Assembly (NCBI RefSeq): GCF_000013005.1
Contig: NC_007722.1
Location: 2,361,501-2,425,500, forward strand
DNA: 64,000 bases
DNA from: Erythrobacter litoralis HTCC2594
GTDB lineage: Bacteria > Pseudomonadota > Alphaproteobacteria > Sphingomonadales > Sphingomonadaceae
Reading direction: 5' to 3'
Made by a program: the position numbers and the translations under genes. Position 1 is the stretch's first letter; each line of letters opens with the position of its first letter. Of the stretch, positions 10,627 to 20,051 are shown in pieces. The notes beneath the pieces were generated by a model. The model searched no databases. It was not told where the DNA came from and worked only from the letters and a program-made list of their open reading frames with translations.

Positions 10627-11789
10627 CCCGCCGCCCCGATCAGTTCGCGGCCGATAAGCATACGGCGGATCTCGTTCGTGCCCGCGCCGATATCGAGCAG
10701 CTTGGCGTCGCGCATGTAGCGTTCGACCGGCCAGTCGAGCGTATAGCCTGCACCGCCCAGTGCCTGCACGCTCTCGGCAGCCACGCGGAAGGCGTTCTCC
10801 GATGCCAGCAGGATCGCGCCAGCCGCATCGAAGCGGGTGGTCTTTTCCGCGTCGCAGCTCTTGGCCACGGCATAGGTGTAGGCGCGCGCCGATTGCAGCG
10901 AGACATACATGTCGGCGACCTTGGCCTGCATCAGCTGAAACGAGCCAATCGGCTTGCCGAACTGCTTGCGCTCGCGCAGGTAGGGGATGACCGTGTCGAG
11001 ACACGCCTGCATGATGCCGAGCTGCAAGCCGGCGAGCACCACGCGCTCGTAATCGAGACCGCTCATCAGTACGCCGACGCCGCCATTGACCGGGCCCATC
11101 ACGCGGTCTTCGGGAATATGGCAATCGTCGAACACCAGCTCCGCCGTTGGCGAACCGCGCATACCGACCTTTTCGATTTTCTGGCCGATGGAGAAGCCCT
11201 CGTCGTCCTTCTCGACTAGGAAAGCGGTGATGCCGCGCGAGCCTGCGCTGCCATCGGTTTTCGCGTAAACTACCAGCGTATCGGCTTCCGGCGCATTGGT
11301 GATCCAGAACTTGGTGCCATTGAGCACGTAGCCGCCCTGCACGGCCTCCGCCTTGAGCTTCATCGAGACCACGTCGGACCCCGCCGCCGCTTCCGACATC
11401 GCCAGCGACCCCACGTGCTCGCCCGAGATCAGGCCGGGCAGGTACTTCGCCTTCTGCTCGTCATTGCCCCAGCGACGGATCTGGTTAAGGCACAGGTTGG
11501 AATGGGCGCCATAGCTGAGCCCGACCGAGGCGCTCGCCCGGCTTATTTCCTCGACCGCGATCACGTGTTCGAGATAGCCGAGCCCGAGCCCGCCATGCTC
11601 TTCTTCCACGGTAATGCCGTGGAGTCCCAGTTCGCCCATCTGCCGCCACAGGTCGCGCGGGAACCAGTCCTCGCGGTCGACCTTCTCGGCCAGCAGCGCG
11701 ATCTGTTCATCGGCGAAGCGCGCGGTGCTTTCGCGGATCATGTCGGCGCTTTCGCCGAGCTGGAAATCGAAATCGGGGGTGGCACGCAT
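10623..11789 (-). CDS. ivd: Isovaleryl-CoA dehydrogenase
   Basis: An FAD-dependent acyl-CoA dehydrogenase of 388 residues that oxidises isovaleryl-CoA to 3-methylcrotonyl-CoA in leucine degradation. Family features are SLAMSEAAAGSDV, LNGTKFWITNAPEAD, and the catalytic glutamate E248 in GLDYERVVLAG, the position used by isovaleryl-CoA dehydrogenases rather than the C-terminal position of most relatives. The C-terminus has GAGTNEIRRMLIGREL. It is the first gene of the operon that ends with mccB, which supports the substrate assignment. Its stop overlaps the start of the inserted cbrC-like gene. Confidence 0.93.
   Translation of the reverse strand: MRATPDFDFQLGESADMIRESTARFADEQIALLAEKVDREDWFPRDLWRQMGELGLHGITVEEEHGGLGLGYLEHVIAVEEISRASASVGLSYGAHSNLCLNQIRRWGNDEQKAKYLPGLISGEHVGSLAMSEAAAGSDVVSMKLKAEAVQGGYVLNGTKFWITNAPEADTLVVYAKTDGSAGSRGITAFLVEKDDEGFSIGQKIEKVGMRGSPTAELVFDDCHIPEDRVMGPVNGGVGVLMSGLDYERVVLAGLQLGIMQACLDTVIPYLRERKQFGKPIGSFQLMQAKVADMYVSLQSARAYTYAVAKSCDAEKTTRFDAAGAILLASENAFRVAAESVQALGGAGYTLDWPVERYMRDAKLLDIGAGTNEIRRMLIGRELIGAAG
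10627..10651. repeat. Direct repeat, right copy (genuine dehydrogenase 3' end)
   Basis: The coding copy of the 25-base repeat at 10021-10045, at the very 3' end of the isovaleryl-CoA dehydrogenase gene. The 606-bp distance between copies equals the size of the inserted unit (cbrC-like gene, 62-bp spacer and one repeat). Confidence 0.9.
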
Positions 11790-11937
11790 CGGTCAAATCT
11801 CCTTGGCGCTGCGCATAGCAATCCGCGCGGCCCGCGCAAACCGGTTGCAGGCGAAATCAAGGCGTTACTTGCGGTCCATTTGCAAAATCAAAGGCTTGTT
11901 GTATGCGAACGGCGACTCCGTCGCACCGGGAACCTTC

Positions 11938-13449
11938 TTGAACAATCTCAGCCCCGACCTTTGGCCTGCAGGCCGATCGCCCGTTGCCAGTCTTTGCGAC
12001 GAAGGCGAGCGGCTGAGCGTTCTCGCAGGCTTCGGCGTGGATGGCCTGGAAGACGATCCGGAACTTTCCGCCATTGCGCAATTCGCCGCGAAGCTGTGCG
12101 GCGCCCCGATCGCACTGGTTTCCATCGTCGAAGATGAACGGCAGCGTTTCGTCGCCGGCATGGGGCTGGACGCCAAGGAAACGCCGCGCGACCAGAGCTT
12201 CTGCGCCCACGCCATGCTCGGCGCCGAAGTGATGGTCGTCGAGGATGCGACGCGGCATCGCGCCTTCCGGGACAACCCGCTGGTCACCGGAGAGCCGCAT
12301 ATCCGCTTCTATGCCGGCGCACCGCTGATATCCTCCGAAGGGGCGCCGATCGGGGCCCTGTGCATCATCGACCGGCAGCCCCGCCCCGACGGGATCGACG
12401 ATTTGCAGCGCGAAGGGCTGCAGGTGCTGGCCATGAACGTGATGCGGCGGCTCGAGACGCAGCGGCAGGACCGGCGGAGCGAGACCGCGATCTCGACCCG
12501 CGAAGACCGCCTGCACGCGATGATCGACAGCGTTCCGGACATCGCCTGGTCCGCCGCCCCCGGCCCGGTCTTCGACACCTTCAATGCCCGGTGGGAAGCT
12601 GTCACCGGTGGCGCGCATCCGCGAACGGTCGAGGAATGGCGCGCATTCGTCCACCCGGAAGACTGGGATGCATCGGTTGCAAAGTTCCAGGCGTCGGTCG
12701 CCTCGGCCGAGCCCTTCGAAGACCAGTGGCGGATGAAACAGGCCGACGGGACCTGGCGCTGGGTCCTTTCCCGCGCCGTGCCGTCGGCCCCCGATCCGGC
12801 CAGGGCACACTGGTTCGGCACCATAACCGATATCGACGACAGTTATCGCGAGGCCGAGCGGCAGGATATCCTCGCGAAAGAACTGGCCCATCGCATCAAG
12901 AACATTTTCGCCGTCATCGCCGGGTTGATTACCCTGCGCAGCAAGGCCAAGCCCGAGGCAAAGGCCTTTGCCGACGAGCTGACCGAGACGGTCTATGCGC
13001 TGGGTCGGGCGCAAGACTTCGTCATGCCGCTGCGCGCGGAAAAGGGCGACAGCCTGCGCAGCCTGCTCGATATCCTGACCGCGCCCTATGGGCCTGGAGC
13101 TGAGCGTCAGGTCCATGTGACCGGTGACACGGTGAAGATAGGATTCCGCGCCGCCACCCCGATGGCGCTGATCTTTCACGAACTGGCGACGAATTCGGCC
13201 AAATACGGGGCATTGTCGGTGTCCGAGGGGCGGATCGACGTCGAGCTGGAATCGGATGACGGGACGGTTCGGATCGCGTGGAAAGAGCGCGGCGGACCGG
13301 AGGTCAGCGAGCCAGACGACAGCGGCTTCGGCTCGCGCCTGCTGCAGATGAGCGTCCAGTCGCAGCTCAACGGGGCCATCGAGCACACGTGGGAACGCGA
13401 TGGCCTGCGCGTCGTGCTCACACTGCCGTTGGCCTCGCTCGCCGATTGA
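11938..13449 (+). CDS. GAF-PAS sensor histidine kinase (HisKA_2/HWE type)
   Basis: A soluble 503-residue sensor kinase. An N-terminal GAF domain (about residues 25-165, with SFCAHAML and IRFYAGAPLIS) and a PAS/PAC domain (about 180-310, WRMKQADGTWRWVLSR) precede the dimerisation/phosphoacceptor block KELAHRIKNIFAVI with the histidine near 317, and an ATPase domain (FHELATNSAKYGAL, then GFGSRLLQMSVQSQL). This architecture is common for light, redox or general-stress sensors of alphaproteobacteria; no response regulator is adjacent. No ATG fits: TTG 11938 (NNLSPDLWP) is preferred, with TTG 11896 or 11899 as alternatives. Divergent from the leucine operon. Confidence 0.82.
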   Translation: MNNLSPDLWPAGRSPVASLCDEGERLSVLAGFGVDGLEDDPELSAIAQFAAKLCGAPIALVSIVEDERQRFVAGMGLDAKETPRDQSFCAHAMLGAEVMVVEDATRHRAFRDNPLVTGEPHIRFYAGAPLISSEGAPIGALCIIDRQPRPDGIDDLQREGLQVLAMNVMRRLETQRQDRRSETAISTREDRLHAMIDSVPDIAWSAAPGPVFDTFNARWEAVTGGAHPRTVEEWRAFVHPEDWDASVAKFQASVASAEPFEDQWRMKQADGTWRWVLSRAVPSAPDPARAHWFGTITDIDDSYREAERQDILAKELAHRIKNIFAVIAGLITLRSKAKPEAKAFADELTETVYALGRAQDFVMPLRAEKGDSLRSLLDILTAPYGPGAERQVHVTGDTVKIGFRAATPMALIFHELATNSAKYGALSVSEGRIDVELESDDGTVRIAWKERGGPEVSEPDDSGFGSRLLQMSVQSQLNGAIEHTWERDGLRVVLTLPLASLAD

Positions 13450-13503
13450 GCGATTTCCGGGTGGAGGCTTTCGCTGCCGGGTTCTGCTGCCTAAAGTCGC
13501 CCG

Positions 13504-14271
13504 ATGGCGGATAATTCGGCGGCTTTCCTGCGCTTCGACCAGATCGAAAAGCACTTCGGCGCAGTCAAAGCGGTGGACCGTGTCGACCTGGCCATCGCGC
13601 AAGGCAGCTTCGTCGCACTGGTTGGGGCCTCCGGATCAGGCAAGTCGACCTTGCTCAAAATGGTCAATCGCCTCGCGGAGCCGAGCGCGGGCCGCGTGCT
13701 GTTCGAAGGCGGGGATGTCGCCAGCCGTCCCTTGCCCGCATTGCGGCGTATGATCGGCTACGTGTTTCAGTCGATCGGCCTTTTCCCGCATATGAGTGTG
13801 GCCGAGAATATCGGCATCGGGCCCCGCATCGCGGGCGAAAGGCTTGGTGGCGCACGCATCGCGGAACTGCTCGAGCTGGTCGAACTCGACGGCAGCTATG
13901 GCGAGCGCATGCCGCACCAACTGTCCGGCGGGCAGCGCCAGCGGATCGGCGTCGCGCGGGCGCTGGCGGGCGATCCGAAACTGCTGCTGATGGACGAACC
14001 CTTCGGCGCGCTCGACCCCGTAACCCGCGATGCGCTGGGCAACCGGGTGCGCGAACTCCATACCGAATTCGGCCTGACTACGGTGTTGGTCACGCATGAC
14101 ATGGCCGAGGCCCTGCTACTGGCCGACCGGGTGCTGGTGATGCAAGGCGGCAGCATCGTCGCCGATGAGACGCCCCGCGCGCTGATCAACGGTGCGGGCG
14201 GCGACATCGCGCAGGGCCTCGTCGCGGTGCCGCGCGCCCAAGCGGATGCGCTCGCGGGGATGGAGGCGTGA
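13504..14271 (+). CDS. ABC transporter ATPase, compatible-solute/OpuC-YehX type
   Basis: A 255-residue ATPase of the quaternary-amine uptake class. It shows Walker A GASGSGKST (41-49), the Q-loop in VFQSIGLFPHMSV, signature LSGGQRQR, Walker B LLLMDEPFGALDP, and the switch histidine in LVTHDM. There is no CBS domain. Its TGA overlaps the GTG of the permease/binding-protein fusion downstream, and together they form a complete two-gene importer. Substrate candidates by family are glycine betaine, choline, related osmolytes or ergothioneine. Confidence 0.88.
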   Translation: MADNSAAFLRFDQIEKHFGAVKAVDRVDLAIAQGSFVALVGASGSGKSTLLKMVNRLAEPSAGRVLFEGGDVASRPLPALRRMIGYVFQSIGLFPHMSVAENIGIGPRIAGERLGGARIAELLELVELDGSYGERMPHQLSGGQRQRIGVARALAGDPKLLLMDEPFGALDPVTRDALGNRVRELHTEFGLTTVLVTHDMAEALLLADRVLVMQGGSIVADETPRALINGAGGDIAQGLVAVPRAQADALAGMEA

Positions 14272-15821
14272 ACGGAATCTGGGAAACGATGCTCGGCCTC
14301 GGCGACAAGCTCGCCGCGCACGTGCTGCTGGCTGCGAGCGCCATTGCGCTCGGCATTGTCGTCGCTCTGCCGCTGGCGGTCTGGGCCAGCCGCAACACAA
14401 CCGTCGCGCGCATAACGCTGGGCTTCGCCAGCCTCGTGCAGACCATCCCCGCGCTGGCCCTGCTGGCGCTGTTCTTCCCGATCCTGCTGAGCCTGCGGGC
14501 GATATTCGGGGAAGGCCTGCCGACGCTCGGCTTCCTGCCCGCGCTGCTGGCGCTGGCGCTCTATGCGCTGCTGCCGATCCTGCGCAACGCCGTGACCGCG
14601 CGCGACAACATGGCGCCCGGCGTGCTCGAAGCCGCCGACGGCGTCGGCATGTCCAAATGGCAGAAACTGCGGCTGGTCGAGGCGCCGCTGGCTGCCCCCT
14701 ATGTCATGGCCGGGATCCGCACCGCGTCCGTGTGGACCATCGGCGCGGCGACCCTTTCCACCACCATCGGCCAGCCGAGCCTCGGCGATCCGATCTTTGC
14801 CGGGCTGCAGACGCAGAACTGGTCGCTGGTGCTGGCGGGCTGCCTCTCCTCGGCAGCATTGGCACTGATCGCCGACGCGCTGCTGGGCGCGATCGAGCGC
14901 GGTTTCGCCGAGCGCAAACCATGGCTGGTGTGGGGCGGCGCAGCGGCGGCGGCACTCGGCATCTTCGCTTCGGCCTGGGCGCTCTACGGACCCAGCGGCG
15001 AAGACGATGACGACACGATAGTGATTGCCGCCAAGCAGTTCTCCGAGCAATATATCCTCGCCCGGCTGATCGGCGGACAGCTGGAGAAAGCCGGCTACAA
15101 TATCGAATATCGCGACGGGCTCGGCTCGGCGGTGGTCCACAATGCCGTCAGCACCGGGGCGATCGATATCTCGATCGATTATACCGGCACGATCTGGACG
15201 AACAATTTGGCGCGGCAAGACAATCCGGGGCGCGACGCAATGTACCGGATCATCAAGCAATGGGAGGCGGAGCAGACCGGCACGCTGGTGCTCGGCAAGC
15301 TTGGTTTCGAGAACGCCTATGGTCTCGGAATGCGCGAGGACCGGGCGGAGAAACTGGGCGTGACCGGCATCGGCGATCTCACACCGATAGCCTCACGGTT
15401 GGTCACCGGCGGCGATCCCGAATGGTTCGAGCGGCCCGAATGGATCGCGGTGCGCGATGCCTATGGCCTGGAATTCGCCCGCCAGCGCAATTTCTCGCCC
15501 ACCTTCATGTACAATGCGCTCAAATCGGGCGAGGCGGATGTGATCAGCGCCTACACGTCGGACGGACGCATCGCGGCGGACAATATCCGTATTCTCGACG
15601 ATCCGAAGCAGGCGCTACCGAGTTACGATGCGATGATCATGATCGCCCCGGATCGCGCCGACGACGAGCGGCTGATCGCGGCGCTGGAACCGCTACTGGG
15701 CGCGATCGATGTCGAGCTGATGCGCGAAGCCAACCTCTCGGTCGATCGCACAGACGGGCAGAAGATGAGCCCCGATCAGGCCGCCGCGATGATCGCAGAG
15801 CGGATCGGGCTGGAACGCTGA
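14268..15821 (+). CDS. Fused ABC permease and substrate-binding protein (OpuC/OsmF/EgtU-type)
   Basis: A 517-residue fusion. The N-terminal part (about 1-210) is a MetI-type permease domain with VQTIPALALLALFFP and the EAADGVGMSKWQKLRLVEAPLA coupling loop. One more helix (about 222-242) leads to a periplasmic binding domain (about 250-517) starting IVIAAKQFSEQYILARLIG, followed by SIDYTGTIWTN and SPTFMYNALKSGEADVISAYTSDG. This is the layout of OpuF-, BusAB- and EgtU-like importers for betaine-type solutes or ergothioneine. The binding-pocket residues cannot be judged here, so the substrate is open. GTG 14268 overlaps the ATPase stop. Confidence 0.87.
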   Translation: MNGIWETMLGLGDKLAAHVLLAASAIALGIVVALPLAVWASRNTTVARITLGFASLVQTIPALALLALFFPILLSLRAIFGEGLPTLGFLPALLALALYALLPILRNAVTARDNMAPGVLEAADGVGMSKWQKLRLVEAPLAAPYVMAGIRTASVWTIGAATLSTTIGQPSLGDPIFAGLQTQNWSLVLAGCLSSAALALIADALLGAIERGFAERKPWLVWGGAAAAALGIFASAWALYGPSGEDDDDTIVIAAKQFSEQYILARLIGGQLEKAGYNIEYRDGLGSAVVHNAVSTGAIDISIDYTGTIWTNNLARQDNPGRDAMYRIIKQWEAEQTGTLVLGKLGFENAYGLGMREDRAEKLGVTGIGDLTPIASRLVTGGDPEWFERPEWIAVRDAYGLEFARQRNFSPTFMYNALKSGEADVISAYTSDGRIAADNIRILDDPKQALPSYDAMIMIAPDRADDERLIAALEPLLGAIDVELMREANLSVDRTDGQKMSPDQAAAMIAERIGLER

Positions 15822-15822
15822 C

Positions 15823-16239
15823 CTAGCGCGCGCGGCGCCAGTTCTGGGTCTGGCAGAACGGGCCGATGCAGCCCTTCACCTCGAGCACGCTTGCGCTCTT
15901 GCGGCGCACGACCGAACGATAGGTCTTGCCGTTGCGCGGATCGTAGATGTCGCCGCGCCACAGATCGTCATCGACCGTCAAATTGGTCAGCAGAGGCGTG
16001 CCGAGCAGTTTGCGGCTGCGCAGGCGCGGATTGGGATTGTTGACGTCTTTCTGATTCACGCCATTGGGGGGCGTTTCGAGATATTTGCTCAGCTTGCCGC
16101 AATAGCTCGCGCCGCATTTGCCGATCGTTACGACCGCATCGCCTTCCTCGGTCACCCAGCGTCCGCTGATCGGATCGGCGGCAAGAGCAGGGGTCGCGGT
16201 GCAGGCAAGAATGGCGGCGGCGGCAAGCAGGCGTTTCAT
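15823..16239 (-). CDS. DUF2147 family secreted protein
   Basis: A 138-residue periplasmic protein with a clear signal peptide (cleavage after TPALA, residue 20) and the DUF2147 pattern: GRWVTEEGDAVVTIGKCG, two close cysteine pairs (CGASYC, CIGPFC), NPNPRLRSRKLLGTPLL and WRGDIYDPRNGKTY. The family function is not established; members may bind small molecules. ATG 16239 is preceded by AAGGAGAG at good distance. It converges on the transporter gene, with a single base between the two stop codons. Confidence 0.85.
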   Translation of the reverse strand: MKRLLAAAAILACTATPALAADPISGRWVTEEGDAVVTIGKCGASYCGKLSKYLETPPNGVNQKDVNNPNPRLRSRKLLGTPLLTNLTVDDDLWRGDIYDPRNGKTYRSVVRRKSASVLEVKGCIGPFCQTQNWRRAR

Positions 16240-16302
16240 TAAAAAATCTCTCCTTTGCAGGTATATACCCGCGTGATTGCCAATTGGATGCACGTTCGCC
16301 GC

Positions 16303-17358
16303 TTAATCCGATGTGAAGCCGACCCCGCCGTTCCAGCCCGGCCCGGCGAGGCCCATGACCTTGAACAGGCTGCCCATCTGGTCGGGTGCGATCAGGCGTT
16401 GCTTCGCTTCTTCGAGCTCTGCCGCATAGTGGGGTGCCTTTGCCGCCAGTGCCTGCGCGCGCGCTTCGATGCCGAGCGCGCTGAGCCAGGCACCCTGTTC
16501 GACCGTACCGATATGGCGCGCCTCGCGCGATTGCGCGACGCGGGCCAGCGTCCCGAAATCGACCAGCGCGGTCAGGTCGGCCGAGCCCGGTTCGGCGAGC
16601 GGATCGACTTTGTCGTGCGCGCGGACCGCCTGGAGGGTCGAGCCCGCTTCCAGTGTCTCGTAGCCGTAGTCTATGAACAGCGCCGTCCCGCCCTGCTCGA
16701 CCAGCCGCCCGGCCACCTCATAAAGCGTCGCCGCCGCGCCGGGGCAGGTCTCGAGGATGGTGCCCGGATCCGCATCGCGCCAGTCTGCGGGCACGGCGGA
16801 ATCCATCGGCCTGTCACCTGCAACGAACACGAACCGCTCGTCCTCGCCCAGCGCCACCATCCGCTCGCGCCAGCCCTGCCCGGTCCTGACCAATTGTCGC
16901 ACCGGCAGCGCGTCGAGGAATTCGTTGGCGACGAAGACCAGCGGCACATCGACGGGCAGGGTCGAAAGATCGTTGTGGAACTGCGCCTCGGCAAACGCCT
17001 TCGCCTGCTCTTCGCGCAAGGTGGCGGACCCTTCGACGAAATGCACCGGCGGCACGAAGCCGTATTTCCTCGCCGCCCGCAGCGCATCCTTCGCCAGCGT
17101 TCCGCGCCCCGGCCCCAGCTCGACATACTGGACGTATTCGTCGCGCCCGGCGTTGATCCACATGTCGGCCAGCCACAGCCCGATCAGCTCGCCGAACATC
17201 TGGCTGATCTCGGGCGCGGTGATGAAGTCGCCAGCGCTGCCGAGCGGATCGCGGCTGTCATAATAGCGCGCGTTGCTTTCGCCCATGAACTGGCTGACCG
17301 AGATCGGCCCGGTGTTGCGGATCAGGCGGCGGAAGATCTCTGCGAGCGTTTCGGCCAT
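16303..17358 (-). CDS. Class I SAM-dependent methyltransferase, MidA/NDUFAF7 family
   Basis: A 351-residue member of the MidA/NDUFAF7 (DUF185) family. It begins LAEIFRRLIRNTGPISVSQFMGESN and contains the SAM-binding VQYVELGPGRGTLAKDALRAARKYG, then VPLVFVANEFLDALPVRQLV and LFIDYGYE. The mitochondrial relative methylates a complex I subunit; the bacterial targets are not well defined. It starts seven bases after lgt on the same strand, so the two are probably cotranscribed, an arrangement common in alphaproteobacteria. Confidence 0.9.
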   Translation of the reverse strand: MAETLAEIFRRLIRNTGPISVSQFMGESNARYYDSRDPLGSAGDFITAPEISQMFGELIGLWLADMWINAGRDEYVQYVELGPGRGTLAKDALRAARKYGFVPPVHFVEGSATLREEQAKAFAEAQFHNDLSTLPVDVPLVFVANEFLDALPVRQLVRTGQGWRERMVALGEDERFVFVAGDRPMDSAVPADWRDADPGTILETCPGAAATLYEVAGRLVEQGGTALFIDYGYETLEAGSTLQAVRAHDKVDPLAEPGSADLTALVDFGTLARVAQSREARHIGTVEQGAWLSALGIEARAQALAAKAPHYAAELEEAKQRLIAPDQMGSLFKVMGLAGPGWNGGVGFTSD

Positions 17359-17365
17359 CGCCCCC

Positions 17366-18229
17366 TCACGCCGAGGCTGGCTTCTCGGGCGTGCCCTTGG
17401 TCTTGCGGGTCAGCGCATAGACCACCACCGCCAGCCCGACGAGGATCATCGGGATCGAGAGCCACTGGCCCTGGCTCAACCCGGTGTCGCGGACGACATC
17501 GGCAAGATGCGCGTCGGGTGCGCGGAAGAATTCGTTGACGAAGCGCGCGCCGGCGATGCCGATGGTGAAGACACCGACCAGCACGCCGGGCCTCCACCGC
17601 GCTCTGGTCTGCCAGAACAACAGCAGCATCACCGCCATCATCAGCAGGCCTTCCAGCCCGGCCTGGTAAAGCTGGCTCGGATGCCGTGCGACCTGATCGG
17701 GATCGGTCGGGAAAATCATCGCCCAGCTGACATCGGTCGGGCGGCCGTACAATTCGCCGTTCACGAAATTCGCCATCCGCCCGAGGAACATGCCGAAAGG
17801 CACGTTGACGGCGATGTAATCGCACACGCGCAGCCAGTTGAGCTTGCCGCGCCACGACACGAACAGGATCGCCAGCACCACGCCGATCACCCCGCCGTGA
17901 AAGCTCATGCCGCCTTCCCACACCTTGAACATGTCCAGCGTGCCGAGCAGATCCGGGCGGTAGAACAGCACATAGCCGATCCTGCCGCCGAAAATGACGC
18001 CGAGCGTGCAATAGAAGAACAGGTCGTCGGCATGGCTCTGCGCCATGGGCGCGCCGGGTGCCTTGATCATCTTGCCGAGGTGCCAATAGGCGAGGACGAT
18101 ACCGACTATATAGGCGAGCGAATAAAAGCGCAGCGTGAAAAAGCCGAGATCGATCCCCGGCGACAGGCCGAGCTCGGACCAGTAGATCGGCTGCGAAGCA
18201 GCGTCGGCCAATAGTGACAGCACGGACAA
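17366..18229 (-). CDS. lgt: Prolipoprotein diacylglyceryl transferase
   Basis: An inner-membrane enzyme that attaches diacylglycerol from phosphatidylglycerol to the lipobox cysteine, the first step of lipoprotein maturation. The 287-residue protein has about seven helices, the Lgt signature GRMANFVNGELYGR, the essential GGMSFHGG motif and RHPSQLYQAGLEG. The start is TTG at 18229 with AGAGG just upstream; GTG two codons later is an alternative. It serves the many lipoproteins in this window. The acyl-CoA synthetase gene diverges from it. Confidence 0.95.
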   Translation of the reverse strand: MSVLSLLADAASQPIYWSELGLSPGIDLGFFTLRFYSLAYIVGIVLAYWHLGKMIKAPGAPMAQSHADDLFFYCTLGVIFGGRIGYVLFYRPDLLGTLDMFKVWEGGMSFHGGVIGVVLAILFVSWRGKLNWLRVCDYIAVNVPFGMFLGRMANFVNGELYGRPTDVSWAMIFPTDPDQVARHPSQLYQAGLEGLLMMAVMLLLFWQTRARWRPGVLVGVFTIGIAGARFVNEFFRAPDAHLADVVRDTGLSQGQWLSIPMILVGLAVVVYALTRKTKGTPEKPASA

Positions 18230-18297
18230 GACCTCTTACATGGGGCGCGAGACAACGAGGACACGGCCCTTCTTTCGGCACGGCTTTGGCACAGCCC

Positions 18298-18314
18298 GGG
18301 TTTCGACGAAACCC
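18298..18314. promoter_or_regulatory. Short dyad between lgt and the acyl-CoA synthetase gene
   Basis: A perfect seven-base inverted repeat (GGGTTTC, three-base loop, GAAACCC) in the divergent intergenic region, 46 bases before the synthetase ATG. It could be an operator or an RNA hairpin in the leader; which one is not shown. Confidence 0.35.
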
Positions 18315-18359
18315 CGAAGCGAAGGAGCTTGCCCCGCAAATCGACGGAGAGAAATACAG

Positions 18360-20047
<1,688 letters not shown>

Positions 20048-20051
<4 letters not shown>

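Noticed and set aside
11614-11937. Long N-terminal extension of the GAF-PAS kinase starting at ATG 11614
   Set aside because: This part lies antisense within the isovaleryl-CoA dehydrogenase gene and has shadow-frame composition (Arg/Ser/Ala-rich) without domain similarity.
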